Shown in pieces: positions 25,417 to 33,672 of a stretch of 64,000 bases of DNA; positions within the stretch are counted from its first letter, which is position 1, and each line of letters begins with the position of its first letter. Under the pieces are notes generated by a model. The model saw only the letters and a program-made list of their open reading frames with translations, did not search any database and was not told where the DNA came from. Source of the stretch: Mycobacterium sp. 1274761.0 (GTDB lineage Bacteria > Actinomycetota > Actinomycetes > Mycobacteriales > Mycobacteriaceae); assembly GCF_001668615.1 (NCBI RefSeq), contig NZ_LZMC01000055.1, positions 1 through 64,000 on the forward strand, in the 5' to 3' direction. The position numbers and the translations under genes were made by a program.

Positions 25417-26034
25417 GTGTCTGCGAGCAAGTCCGAGCTGCGGGCGGCGATCTTGGCGGCCCGCCGCGCGCTGACCGCCGAGATGCACGAAGCCGAAGCC
25501 GCCGCTCTGTGCCATCATCTCGCCGAAGCGGTCGACGCAGCGCACACGGTCTGCGCCTACGTGCCCATCCGCTTCGAGCCCGCGTCGATCACGTTGCTGG
25601 ACAAGCTGTTACAGCTCGGCAAAGAGGTGCTGGTGCCCGTTGCGCGCAGCAACGATGACGGTGTGCCGCAGCCGATGCAGTGGGGCCGGTACCGCCCCGG
25701 CGGCCTCGTGCCGGCCCGACTGGGACTGCAGGAACCGCGCGAGCCGTGGCTGCCGCCCGAGGCCATACGCGAAGCGGCGGTGGTGTTGGTGCCGGCGCTG
25801 GCCGTCGACCGGGCCGGGGTGCGGCTCGGTCGCGGAGCGGGGTTCTACGACCGCACCCTGCCGCTAGCGCGGCCGTCGACGCGGTTCGTCGCAGTGGTCC
25901 GCGACGAGGAGCTCCTCAACGCGCTGCCGGCTGAACCCCATGACGTCGTGATGACCCACGCGCTGACGCCGGCGCGCGGCCTCATCGCCCTGGATGGCGC
26001 CCTGAATCAGCCGGGAATGTCGAATCCCACATAG
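25417..26034 (+). CDS. 5-formyltetrahydrofolate cyclo-ligase
   Basis: 205 residues from GTG 25417 (GTG 25414 is equivalent). The frame opens at 25354, but that would overlap galU. N-terminal KSELRAAILAARRAL and the late VPALAVDRAGVRLGRGAGFYDRTL motif (ATP/folate site) are diagnostic. The enzyme converts 5-formyl-THF to 5,10-methenyl-THF with ATP, recycling folate storage forms. It corresponds to M. tuberculosis Rv0992c in both family and position. Confidence 0.92.
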   Translation: MSASKSELRAAILAARRALTAEMHEAEAAALCHHLAEAVDAAHTVCAYVPIRFEPASITLLDKLLQLGKEVLVPVARSNDDGVPQPMQWGRYRPGGLVPARLGLQEPREPWLPPEAIREAAVVLVPALAVDRAGVRLGRGAGFYDRTLPLARPSTRFVAVVRDEELLNALPAEPHDVVMTHALTPARGLIALDGALNQPGMSNPT

Positions 26035-26039
26035 CGGTT

Positions 26040-26066
26040 CTAGCACTTGAGCCGGTAGAGTGCTAA
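26040..26066. promoter_or_regulatory. CIRCE element (HrcA operator) upstream of ruc
   Basis: CTAGCACTT, a 9-base spacer (26049-26057) and GAGTGCTAA match the CIRCE consensus TTAGCACTC-N9-GAGTGCTAA at 16 of 18 arm positions. It lies 27 bp before the ruc start. HrcA binds CIRCE and releases it on heat shock; M. tuberculosis Rv0991c is a known HrcA-regulon member. Confidence 0.92.
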
Positions 26067-26093
26067 GTAGTTAGACCACCACGGAGGATTTTC

Positions 26094-26411
26094 GTGCCTA
26101 CCTATTCGTATGCGTGCACCGAGTGCGACAACAAGTTCGATGTGGCGCAGTCCTTCAGCGACGCTGCGCTGACCCAGTGCCCCAAGTGCGACGGTCGGCT
26201 GCGCAAGCTGTTCGGCAAGGTGGGCGTGGTCTTCAAAGGCAGCGGCTTCTACCGCACCGACAGCCGCGAAGCCGCGAAGTCCAACGGCTCATCGACCAGC
26301 TCCGAGCCGACAAGCTCCTCGAGCTCGTCGGATAAGAAGTCCGACAGCTCGGGTTCCAGTTCGTCGAGCAGCTCGAGCTCGGCGCCCGCGGCGGCCGCAG
26401 CCTCCAGCTGA
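26094..26411 (+). CDS. ruc: Redox-regulated chaperone Ruc (FmdB-type zinc ribbon)
   Basis: 105 residues. The N-terminal zinc ribbon has two CxxC pairs (ACTECDNKF and QCPKCDGRL), then GVVFKGSGFYRTDSR. The last ~45 residues are almost only Ser, with a few Lys, Pro and Ala, a disordered tail. This matches Rv0991c of M. tuberculosis, described as a chaperone activated when its cysteines oxidise and acting with DnaK. A GTG start follows GGAGGATTTTC. The CIRCE element upstream places it under HrcA heat-shock control. Confidence 0.9.
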   Translation: MPTYSYACTECDNKFDVAQSFSDAALTQCPKCDGRLRKLFGKVGVVFKGSGFYRTDSREAAKSNGSSTSSEPTSSSSSSDKKSDSSGSSSSSSSSSAPAAAAASS

Positions 26412-26484
26412 TCCGCGGCGCTCAGTCGCGAAGTTATCCACAACCAGCCTGACGGCCCCCTCGCCGCGGTTCCGTGCACCTAGC

Positions 26485-27162
26485 GTGGCTGCAATGGCGC
26501 CTCGCAGGGATTCCGCACTCAACCCGTCGGTGCTGAGCCGGCTCATCCACGAGTGGCGGCCGGACTGGACACGCACCGCGGCGGCCCGCCGGGTAGCGGC
26601 GGCAGCGCTGGTCCTGCTCGCCGCCGTTGCGGCGTTTCGGTCCGATCCGCAAGGCGAGAGGAGCGATATCGTCGTCGCCGCCCGTGACCTCGCCCCCGGT
26701 GTCGAACTGACGGCCGCCGATGTGCGGATCGAACAGCGCTTGGCCGCAACGATTCCCGATGGATCGAGAACCGCCGTCGCAGACGTCGTCGGCTCCACGT
26801 TGGCCGGTCCGGCCCGTCGCGGCGAGGTCCTCACCGACGTGCGACTGCTCGGCTCCCGGCTTGCTCAGTCGGCCGCGGGTCGCGACGCTCGCATCGTGCC
26901 CCTGCATCTCGCCGACACGGCGCTGTTGGACCTGGTGCGGCCGGGCGATGTGGTCGATGTGTTGGCCGCGGCCGACCAAGCTGGACCCGGCGACGCCGAT
27001 CCGCGCGTGGTGGCGACAGACGCGGTCGTCGTGCTGGTGTCGGAGAAGCAGAAGGGTCCTGGCGCAGGTGACCGCGTCGTGCTGATCGCGCTGCCCGCTC
27101 AAGCGGCCAACGACGTGGCCGGTGCGACGTTGATGCAAGCGGTGACGTTGACGTTTCACTGA
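26485..27162 (+). CDS. SAF-domain membrane-anchored protein (CpaB/Rv0990c-like)
   Basis: 225 residues, start 26485 (alternative ATG 26494). One N-terminal transmembrane helix (AAAALVLLAAVAAF) is followed by a SAF domain (SDIVVAARDLAPGVELTAADVRIEQR...GEVLTDVRLLG). A C-terminal domain resembles the RcpC/CpaB fold (VPLHLADTALLDLVRPGDVVDVL). CpaB proteins help assemble Flp pili, but no other pilus gene is near. The gene matches Rv0990c in position, next to ruc and possibly co-transcribed with it. Confidence 0.75.
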   Translation: MAAMAPRRDSALNPSVLSRLIHEWRPDWTRTAAARRVAAAALVLLAAVAAFRSDPQGERSDIVVAARDLAPGVELTAADVRIEQRLAATIPDGSRTAVADVVGSTLAGPARRGEVLTDVRLLGSRLAQSAAGRDARIVPLHLADTALLDLVRPGDVVDVLAAADQAGPGDADPRVVATDAVVVLVSEKQKGPGAGDRVVLIALPAQAANDVAGATLMQAVTLTFH

Positions 27163-27238
27163 ACTGGTTGCTCGCCGCGACTAACGTGGCAATTCTCTTG
27201 GCCAACAACGCACGTCGACCGCAGGGAGGATCCCACGC

Positions 27239-27694
27239 ATGTTGAAGGGCTTCAAAGAATTTCTTTCACGCGGCAATGTCATCGACCTTGCCGTCGCCGT
27301 CGTCATCGGCGCGGCGTTCACCGGGCTCGTCACCGCGTTCACCACGAAGGTGATCCAGCCTCTGGTGGACCGCATCGGCGCCGGCGGGAAAAGAGACTAC
27401 GGAATCCTGAAGATCTCGCTCGGCGGAAATCCCGAACAGTTCGTCGACTTCAACGCCGTGCTGGCCGCATTGATCAACTTTCTGATCGTGGCGGCGGTCA
27501 TCTACTTCATCATCGTCCTGCCGTACAGGAAGCTGCGCGAGCGCGGCGAAGTCGAGCAGGCACAGGACACCGAGCTGAGCTTGCTCACCGAGATCCGCGA
27601 TCTGCTCGCCGACCAGGCGGGCGCGCCGAAGCAGACGACCGGCCCGGGCACCGGCCCAACCCCCGACACCACCAAGACCACCAGCGCCGACTAG
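27239..27694 (+). CDS. mscL: Large-conductance mechanosensitive channel MscL
   Basis: 151 residues, as in M. tuberculosis. MLKGFKEFLSRGNVIDLAVAVVIGAAFTGLV is the pore-lining first helix. The periplasmic loop and second helix (ALINFLIVAAVIYFIIVLP) are followed by a cytoplasmic helix and a disordered Thr/Pro tail. The pentameric channel opens when membrane tension rises and releases solutes on hypo-osmotic shock. ATG follows AGGGAGGATCCCACGC. A strong bidirectional terminator separates it from the convergent porin gene. Confidence 0.97.
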   Translation: MLKGFKEFLSRGNVIDLAVAVVIGAAFTGLVTAFTTKVIQPLVDRIGAGGKRDYGILKISLGGNPEQFVDFNAVLAALINFLIVAAVIYFIIVLPYRKLRERGEVEQAQDTELSLLTEIRDLLADQAGAPKQTTGPGTGPTPDTTKTTSAD

Positions 27695-27707
27695 AAAAAG
27701 CGCACAC

Positions 27708-27749
27708 ATAGAAGTAGCCCCCGGCTGCCGGGCCGGGGGCTACTTCTAT
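27708..27749. terminator. Perfect 18-bp-stem bidirectional terminator
   Basis: ATAGAAGTAGCCCCCGGC (27708-27725) pairs without mismatch with 27732-27749 around the loop TGCCGG. It lies between the convergent stops of mscL and the porin gene, with an A-rich side toward mscL and mixed T/A on the other. It should end transcription from both sides. Confidence 0.9.
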
Positions 27750-27759
27750 AGCTAGAGAG

Positions 27760-28395
27760 TTACTGCATATCCCAGGGCTCGCCGTAGGTGGTGACGCTGT
27801 CACCGGTCTTGGCGATCAGCCGGGCGAACGGACGCAGCAGCACCCCGCCCGCCGCGCCGGTCACGGTGCCGTGCGCGTTGGAGACCGCAACGCCGCCCTG
27901 CGGGCCGGCCACGTCGACCGAGAAGGTCGCGACCTCTTGAATGCCGGGGCCGTTACCGAGGTCAGCGCTGATGGACACGCCGGGGAACAGGTTCGGCGTA
28001 ATGACCGAGCCCAGCGGGTTGAACACGGGGAACAGCGAGGCGTCGTCGAGCAGGATGTTCGGGGTGGTGTAGCTGAAGTTGATACCCACACCCAGCGACC
28101 ACGGGAAACCGATCTGGTAGCCCAGTTCCAGCGTGCCCTCGAACTGGTCGGCGCCGGGGCCCGAGACGTGGTACTTGGCACGACCGGAATGGAACCACTC
28201 ACGGGTCAGGCGGTTGCGGTCCAGCGGGAAAACGCCGTTGAGGAAGGTGTCCCACTGCTGAATCGTCAACGTGCGATCCTGGCCGTCAACCAGGCTCAGC
28301 TCGTTGTCCAGCCCTGCGTGAGAGGTACCGGTGCTCACGAAAAGAGCCGCGATGGCGGCGACCATCGCGATCAGCACCCGACTGATTGCCTTCAT
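27760..28395 (-). CDS. MspA family porin
   Basis: 211 residues from ATG 28395, with AGGGAGA upstream; the longer frame is rejected. Signal peptide MKAISRVLIAMVAAIAALFV..TSHA, then a mature protein starting GLDNELSLVDGQDRTLTIQQWDTF, very close to MspA. MspA forms an octameric outer-membrane pore for hydrophilic solutes. In MspA the constriction is D90/D91/D93. Here the loop reads ILLDDASLF, so the first two Asp remain and the third is Ser. The segment after it also differs from MspA. This marks the host as a fast grower or related species. Confidence 0.95.
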   Translation of the reverse strand: MKAISRVLIAMVAAIAALFVSTGTSHAGLDNELSLVDGQDRTLTIQQWDTFLNGVFPLDRNRLTREWFHSGRAKYHVSGPGADQFEGTLELGYQIGFPWSLGVGINFSYTTPNILLDDASLFPVFNPLGSVITPNLFPGVSISADLGNGPGIQEVATFSVDVAGPQGGVAVSNAHGTVTGAAGGVLLRPFARLIAKTGDSVTTYGEPWDMQ

Positions 28396-28784
28396 GTTCT
28401 CCCTAGCTCTGTCTGCGGTGGCCGTGGGGCGGCACCGATCCGTTATGTGCTTGGTGAGTACGCCTTCACCACACACAACGCAAGAGTCACATGCACGACA
28501 AATGAGAAGGTCCACACGTTCTTCTTACGTTTTGCTCATCGTTGACAGGAGGAACATAACGGCAGGCCATCGGAGCGGCAACGCGTAGGAGACCACGTCA
28601 CAGCGCCGACACATACGGATCAAAAGTTTGCTAGAACTGTCGTCCCGTGATTAAAAGCGGCTGTGTCGGGGTTGGGTGGACCCCTGCGGCCATGACCCTT
28701 GTCCGTCGCACTCGCAGCGCTGTGACCGGCCCCGATAAACAACCCGGCACCAGCGGTTATCAGGAATCAGCGTCTACTGAATAG
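28396..28784. other. Porin upstream region without recognisable gene
   Basis: About 390 bp between the porin start and the next small frame on the same strand. Long leaders are usual for msp genes, so the porin promoter and an untranslated leader probably lie here. No hairpin, palindrome or frame stands out. Confidence 0.4.
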
Positions 28785-28943
28785 TCATTCGTGGTGCGGT
28801 GGAATATTGTTCCGCAACCAGTCGTCGTGCTCGTCGTCCGCGGCAGGAGAATTGATTTCACGCTCGTCGGGCGAAGCCTGCGGAATTTCCTCGCCAAAGA
28901 TCTTGTTAACTGCACCCTTTGATGGTTTAGACGAAGCCGTCAC
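28785..28943 (-). CDS. 52-residue acidic small protein
   Basis: A frame starts with GTG at 28943 behind a GGGGG tract and encodes a 52-residue hydrophilic protein. It has a basic start (MTASSKPSKGAVNKIFGEE) and an acidic, His-rich end (DDEHDDWLRNNIPPHHE). It has no Cys and no hydrophobic helix. The amino-acid pattern is not what random high-GC DNA gives. The flanking DNA is AT-richer than average. The family is unknown. Overlapping + strand frames look artificial. Confidence 0.5.
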   Translation of the reverse strand: MTASSKPSKGAVNKIFGEEIPQASPDEREINSPAADDEHDDWLRNNIPPHHE

Positions 28944-29076
28944 AACGCGCCCCCGCTGTGACGAACATCACACTTTGTCGCACTTTGTAGTTCACACACA
29001 CGTAACTTAGGGCGCAGTTCGTAGCGGCTTGCGGCGCGTATAAGCACGCGCGCAGTTACACCGTGAACCGGATTAA

Positions 29077-29646
29077 TTAGATCTCCAAGCTGGATAGCTG
29101 ACCGATGATCTGAGTGGCCAGCGGGCTCAACGTCGCCATCCCGTCACGGACGGCTGCTCGCGAACCGGCGAGGTTGACGACCAGCGTGCTGCCGGAGATG
29201 CCGGCAAGGCCCCGCGACAGTCCGGCTTCGACGATTCCCGCCGAAAGTCCGGACGCCCGCAACGCCTCGGCGATGCCGAGAACTTCGCGGTCCAGAATGT
29301 CGCGAGTCGCCTCTGGCGTCACGTCCCGCGGCGTCACCCCGGTGCCGCCCACCGAGACCACGAGGTCGACGCCGCCGATGACCGCGGTGTTAAGCGCGTT
29401 GCGGATCTCCACCTCGTCGGCTGACACCACGACAACACCGTCGACGACGAAGCCGGCTTCATGCAGCAGCTCTGTGACTACGGGACCGCTGTGGTCCTCC
29501 TCGCCATGGGCTGTGCGGTCGTCGACGACGACGATGAGGGCCCGACCAACCAATTCGCCTGGCTGTTCCATGAGTGCCACCGTATATCTGGTCGCGGACA
29601 CCGGCGCAGCCACTCTCAACCTTGGCGTGCCGGGTGCGGTGGTCAC
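29077..29646 (-). CDS. moaB2: MoaB/Mog-type molybdopterin-binding protein
   Basis: 189 residues. The Mog fold is seen in ALIVVVDDRTAHGEEDHSGPVV, VDLVVSVGGTGVTPRDVTPEATRDIL (the GGTG molybdopterin loop) and the late SGSTLVVNLAGSRAAVRDG. The family adenylates or binds molybdopterin in cofactor synthesis. The position after pepD matches M. tuberculosis moaB2 (Rv0984). The GTG start overlaps the pepD stop (GTGA), so translation is coupled. An internal ATG 25 codons in (MEQPGELVGRAL) may be the true domain start. Confidence 0.9.
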   Translation of the reverse strand: MTTAPGTPRLRVAAPVSATRYTVALMEQPGELVGRALIVVVDDRTAHGEEDHSGPVVTELLHEAGFVVDGVVVVSADEVEIRNALNTAVIGGVDLVVSVGGTGVTPRDVTPEATRDILDREVLGIAEALRASGLSAGIVEAGLSRGLAGISGSTLVVNLAGSRAAVRDGMATLSPLATQIIGQLSSLEI

Positions 29647-30962
29647 TGCTGCGCCTTACCGAGAGTCACCTGCACGGTCCGCGGCTTGCCCGACGGGTCC
29701 AGGTACGTCAGCGTGACCTTCTCCCCGGGAGCCTTCGAGCGGACGGCTGCCACAAGCGCATCAGCGCTACCGATCACCCGGTCATCGACCTTGGTGACGG
29801 TCACGCCGCTGGGCAGGCCTGCCGCCGCGGCCGGGCCGCCGCCGGTGACCTCGACGATCTTGGCGCCGTGCGTCGCCGCGTCATTGCCGACCTGGACGCC
29901 CAGCGAGGCGTGTGACGCGCTTCCGTTTTGAATCAGTTCGTCGGCGATCCGCTTGGCCTGATCGATCGGGATGGCGAAGCCCAGGCCGATCGAGCCGCTC
30001 TGCGCATCGGCGGACTCGCCGCCGAGCGTGGCGATGGCCGAGTTGACGCCCACCAGTTCGCCGTTCATGTTGACCAGCGCGCCGCCCGAGTTGCCGGGGT
30101 TGATCGCGGCGTCGGTCTGGATCGCGTCGAGCACTGTGTTCTGGTTGCGGACATCTCCGCCCGCGGCCACCGGCCGGTTCAGCGCGCTGATGATGCCGGT
30201 GGTGACCGTGCCTTCCAGGCCGAGGGGCGACCCGATCGCGACCACGTCCTGGCCGACCTTGAGGTTGGCAGACGAGCCGATGGTGATCGGGGTGAGGTCG
30301 GAGACGCCGTCGGCCTTCACGACCGCGATGTCGCTGCTGGGGTCGGCGCCGATGAGGGTGAACTTTGTGGTCCGCCCGTCGGCGAACGTGACGGTGGTCT
30401 CGGCGCCCTTCGCGGTCGCCACCACGTGGTTGTTGGTGAGGATCAGACCGTCGGTTGACAAGATGATCCCGGAGCCCTCCTCGGAAGCCCGGCCCACGTC
30501 GGTCTCGAGCTTCACGACGCTGGGCACTACCTTCGCGGCGACCTGTTCGACGGAGCCGGCGGGCAGGCTTGCCGCGGGAACGCTCGGAGCCGCGGTGATC
30601 TGGGTGCCGCCGGGGTGGCTCCCGGGCTTGGCCATCAGCGCGACTCCGCCGCCGATACCCGCCGAGACCACGGCGATGGTCAGCGCACCGACAGTCAAAA
30701 GTCCTGCGCGGGAACGCTTTTGCGGTGGCACCTGATGCTGCGGATACCGCCCGCCTGCATGCTGCGGCTGGGGAGAGCCGCGATACGGGTCGTAGGGCTG
30801 ACGGTAGGTGTGCTGCGGCTGTTGGGTGGCGTACCGCCAGTCGTAGGGCTGCTGCGGATAGCCGGTGTGCCCCAGTGGACCGGTGTATACCGCCGTGCGG
30901 TCATCGCCGGGCCGGCGGCCGTGGTGTGGCGGCGGCGGTGAGTACCTCGGGTGGTTCGTCAT
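29643..30962 (-). CDS. pepD: HtrA-like serine protease PepD
   Basis: 439 residues from ATG 30962, where the protein starts MTNHPRYSPPPPHHGRRPG; the frame opens earlier at 31091 but that covers the control region. A Pro/Gln/Tyr-rich cytoplasmic tail is followed by a transmembrane helix (AGLLTVGALTIAVVSAGIGG) and a trypsin-like domain. The catalytic triad is His (ILTNNHVVA), Asp (PSSDIAVVK) and Ser (GNSGGALVN). A C-terminal PDZ domain follows (LGVQVGND..GVTVTKVDDRVI). It degrades or refolds damaged envelope proteins and modulates MprAB/SigE stress signalling. It is downstream of mprAB as in M. tuberculosis. Confidence 0.95.
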   Translation of the reverse strand: MTNHPRYSPPPPHHGRRPGDDRTAVYTGPLGHTGYPQQPYDWRYATQQPQHTYRQPYDPYRGSPQPQHAGGRYPQHQVPPQKRSRAGLLTVGALTIAVVSAGIGGGVALMAKPGSHPGGTQITAAPSVPAASLPAGSVEQVAAKVVPSVVKLETDVGRASEEGSGIILSTDGLILTNNHVVATAKGAETTVTFADGRTTKFTLIGADPSSDIAVVKADGVSDLTPITIGSSANLKVGQDVVAIGSPLGLEGTVTTGIISALNRPVAAGGDVRNQNTVLDAIQTDAAINPGNSGGALVNMNGELVGVNSAIATLGGESADAQSGSIGLGFAIPIDQAKRIADELIQNGSASHASLGVQVGNDAATHGAKIVEVTGGGPAAAAGLPSGVTVTKVDDRVIGSADALVAAVRSKAPGEKVTLTYLDPSGKPRTVQVTLGKAQQ

Positions 30963-31058
30963 GTCGCTACGGGCTCTTTCTACGAGTTCGAGTTCTTCGA
31001 GGTAGGACGTTCCGACAGTTCTACAACGAATTTCCGCGCCTCCACGGTGCCCGGACGG

Positions 31059-31077
31059 GCTGAGAATCCACTTAGAG
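31059..31077. promoter_or_regulatory. MprA-box-like direct repeat upstream of pepD
   Basis: GCTGAGAA and ACTTAGAG are two loosely matching 8-mers spaced 11 bp apart, 97 bp upstream of the pepD start. MprA is known to bind a 19-bp site of two loosely conserved 8-mers before pepD and mprA. The site before mprA here (33328-33346) has the same 11-bp spacing and CTGAGAG-type core. Confidence 0.7.
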
Positions 31078-31123
31078 AATGTTCGGCGCATTCCCAGCTT
31101 TCCGGTCAGTCGCGTTCGACCGG

Positions 31124-32611
31124 TTACCCATTGTCGGCGCCTGCCACCGCTTCCGCTTCGACCTCTGGGGGCCGTGTTGCGGAGATGGGCCGACCGGGCA
31201 GCAACGCAAATATCGAGGTGCCCGGCGGTTGTCCGCCCGGCACGGTGTCCTCCACCCGCAGCGCACCCCCGTGTCTGAGCACGACCTGTTTGACGATGGC
31301 CAGACCCAGCCCCGAGCCGGGCATCGCGCGTGCGGCAGTGGAGCGGAAGAACCGCTCGAAGACCAGCTGACGTTCATGCGGCGGGATGCCGGGTCCATGG
31401 TCGGAGACGACGAGCTCGGCATGCCCGGGGTCGACCTGGGTGAGCCGGACGCCGACGCGCCCGTTGGGCGGGCTCCACTTCGCCGCGTTGTCGAGCAGGT
31501 TGAGCACAGCGCGCGACAATCCCGCCGGGTCGCCGTACACCTGCCAGGGGACAACGTCGACATCGAATTCAATGTCGTTGCGGCGCCGCCGGACTCGCTC
31601 CAGCGATCGGTCGACGACCTCGGTCATGTCGACGGGCTCATGGACCACACCGCCCGCGTCGTCGCGGGTGAGGTCCACCAGATCGCCGACGAGCGTGGAC
31701 ATTTCCTCGATCTGGGCGATCACGTCTGCCCGCAGACCGGCCATCTCATCCTCGGGCAGCCGCGGTGCGCCCGGTTCCTGAGCCGCCATCAGGAGTTCGA
31801 CGTTGGTGCGCAACGACGTCAACGGGGTGCGCAATTCGTGGCCCGCGTCGGTGACCAGGCGGGCCTGGCGTTCACGGGACTCCGCCAGACCCCTCAGCAT
31901 CATGTTGAAAGCCTGTGTGAGACGGGCCAGTTCGTCGCTGCCGACGACGGGTATTGGTCGCAGGTCGTCGGTGCGGGCCACCCGTTCTGCGGCTTCGGTG
32001 AGCCGGGCAACTGGTCTCAGCCCGGCACGGGCGACCATGCCGCCGGCGAATGCGGCAATCGCCACGCCAACCCCGCCCACGATGAGCAGCACCGTGCCCA
32101 GCCGTTTGAGCACCTTGCCGGTGGGCGCCAAGCTCTTTGAGATCAACAGCGAGCTGCCGTTGTTCAGGTGCACTGCCAGCACGCGCTGATGATCGGCGGT
32201 GCGCAGCGACAGCAGCAGCTGCCCGGACATGACGTCCTTCTCCTGCTTGCCGATCGGCAGCGTCTGGCCCTGTTGGTTGGCGGTGTAGATGAAGCGGCCC
32301 GGATTGACCAGCATCGCGTTGACGTCGGAATAGGCGGTTCCCTCGATGGCCTTGCCGGGATCGGCTGCCAGCGAACCGCTTTCGATGAGCAGACGCGCAC
32401 GGCTGTGCAACTGGTTGTCGATGTCGTCGTAGAGCGCACGCGATACGACGACGTAGACGGCGAGCGCCATCAGCACGACCACCATCGCGACCATCGACAT
32501 CGCAAGCAGCATCACCCGCCAGCGGAGGGACAGCGAGCTGGGTTCGGGTAGCGCACTGGGGCGCAACGGAGGTCGAAAAATAGCCATCAGCTTTGTCGGT
32601 TCTTCGGGCAA
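31124..32611 (-). CDS. mprB: Envelope-stress sensor histidine kinase MprB
   Basis: 495 residues. First transmembrane helix at ~32-54 (VMLLAMSMVAMVVVLMALAVYVV), an extracytoplasmic domain of ~120 residues, then a second helix (LGTVLLIVGGVGVAIAAFAGG) and a HAMP domain. The H-box is DAGHELRTPLTSLRTNVELL. ATP-binding motifs are NLLDNAAKWS, SDHGPGI, FERFFRS and GSGLGLAIVKQV. It senses cell-envelope damage and phosphorylates MprA. It starts 7 bp after mprA. An internal ATG nine codons in is possible. Confidence 0.95.
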   Translation of the reverse strand: MPEEPTKLMAIFRPPLRPSALPEPSSLSLRWRVMLLAMSMVAMVVVLMALAVYVVVSRALYDDIDNQLHSRARLLIESGSLAADPGKAIEGTAYSDVNAMLVNPGRFIYTANQQGQTLPIGKQEKDVMSGQLLLSLRTADHQRVLAVHLNNGSSLLISKSLAPTGKVLKRLGTVLLIVGGVGVAIAAFAGGMVARAGLRPVARLTEAAERVARTDDLRPIPVVGSDELARLTQAFNMMLRGLAESRERQARLVTDAGHELRTPLTSLRTNVELLMAAQEPGAPRLPEDEMAGLRADVIAQIEEMSTLVGDLVDLTRDDAGGVVHEPVDMTEVVDRSLERVRRRRNDIEFDVDVVPWQVYGDPAGLSRAVLNLLDNAAKWSPPNGRVGVRLTQVDPGHAELVVSDHGPGIPPHERQLVFERFFRSTAARAMPGSGLGLAIVKQVVLRHGGALRVEDTVPGGQPPGTSIFALLPGRPISATRPPEVEAEAVAGADNG

Positions 32612-32618
32612 GCCCTCA

Positions 32619-33305
32619 TCACGGAGGTGTCTCGCGCAGCACGTAACCCACCCCGCGCACGGTGTGGATCAGCCGCGGCTCGCCCTCTGCTTCGGTCTTG
32701 CGGCGCAGATAGCCGACATACACCTCGAGGGCGTTGCCCGAGGTCGGGAAGTCGAAACCCCACACCTCCTCGAGGATGCGGCTGCGGGTGAGCACGCGCC
32801 GCGGGTTGGCGATCAGCATCTCCAGAAGCGCGAATTCGGTACGCGTCAGGCTGATCTGGCGGTCCCCGCGGGTGACCTCGCGGGTCACGGGATCCAGGCT
32901 GAGATCGGCGAACGTCATCGCCGGCGACTCAGCGCCGTCGTCGGGCGTGGTGCGACGCAGCAGCGCGCGCATGCGCGCGAGCAGTTCTTCGAGGGCGAAC
33001 GGCTTGGGCAGATAGTCGTCGGCGCCGGCGTCCAGGCCCGCGACGCGTTCGGATACCGAATCGCGCGCGGTGAGCACCAGGATGGGGAGATCGTCACCGG
33101 TGCTGCGGAGTTGGCGGCAGACCTCGAGGCCGTCGAGCTTCGGCATCATCACATCGAGCACCAGCGCGTCTGGCCGATCGCTGGCAATCACGTCGAGAGC
33201 TTCCAGACCGTCCTGGGCCAACGCGACCGAATAACCATTGAAGGAAAGGGAGCGACGAAGAGATTCGCGGACGGCGCGGTCGTCGTCAACGACAAGAATT
33301 CGCAC
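32619..33305 (-). CDS. mprA: Response regulator MprA
   Basis: 228 residues, OmpR family. The receiver has VVDDD, the phospho-acceptor Asp in [17 protein letters not shown], and LTARDSV and [11 protein letters not shown]. The winged-helix domain ends [14 protein letters not shown]. Sequence, length and the following mprB-pepD-moaB2 order all match M. tuberculosis mprA (Rv0981), a regulator of persistence, sigE and pepD. A direct repeat matching its own recognition site lies 23 bp before its start, consistent with autoregulation. Confidence 0.96.
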   Translation of the reverse strand: MRILVVDDDRAVRESLRRSLSFNGYSVALAQDGLEALDVIASDRPDALVLDVMMPKLDGLEVCRQLRSTGDDLPILVLTARDSVSERVAGLDAGADDYLPKPFALEELLARMRALLRRTTPDDGAESPAMTFADLSLDPVTREVTRGDRQISLTRTEFALLEMLIANPRRVLTRSRILEEVWGFDFPTSGNALEVYVGYLRRKTEAEGEPRLIHTVRGVGYVLRETPP

Positions 33306-33327
33306 GGCTACCAGTGTTAACCCATCG

Positions 33328-33346
33328 CCTGAGAGTGGGCTGAGAG
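33328..33346. promoter_or_regulatory. MprA box upstream of mprA
   Basis: The 19-bp CCTGAGAGTGGGCTGAGAG contains two CTGAGAG repeats 11 bp apart. This fits the published description of the MprA site (19 bp, two 8-bp direct repeats) and its known location before mprA. Confidence 0.85.
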
Positions 33347-33399
33347 GCTCGCCGGAGCCGGACAGCCGGCGACATCAAACCCAAAGCGCCGGGTCGGGA

Positions 33400-33573
33400 C
33401 TAACGGCGGTCGAGATCGATCAGACCGAGGCGGGCGGCCTTGAGCAGACGGCGCGGCACCTTGTGCTGCTGGCCTGCGACAGTGACACCGACGAGCTCGG
33501 TGCGCTTGGCCTTCCACTGCGAGCGGCGGCTACGGGTGTTCGCGCGCGACATTCGGCGCTTGGGGACAGCCAT
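33400..33573 (-). CDS. rpmF: 50S ribosomal protein L32
   Basis: 57 residues from the ATG at 33573 behind GAGGAGC; the longer open frame is not the gene. [20 protein letters not shown] is the L32 signature, and the C-terminus [14 protein letters not shown] fits. There is no Cys at all, so this is the zinc-free form of L32, as in M. tuberculosis. It is upstream of mprA on the same strand but probably separate. Confidence 0.93.
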   Translation of the reverse strand: MAVPKRRMSRANTRSRRSQWKAKRTELVGVTVAGQQHKVPRRLLKAARLGLIDLDRR

Positions 33574-33672
33574 CGGTTGAAGCTCCTCTTGGGGGGTGCT
33601 GCCGCGCGAAGTACGGCGTCGGCAATTGCCCATCAGGATACCGGTGACCTGCGTGGTCGCCAAAACCGGCGA

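Noticed and set aside
28807..29010. 67-codon + strand frame over the 52-residue gene
   Set aside because: No start signal and random-looking sequence; the minus-strand frame has better protein character.
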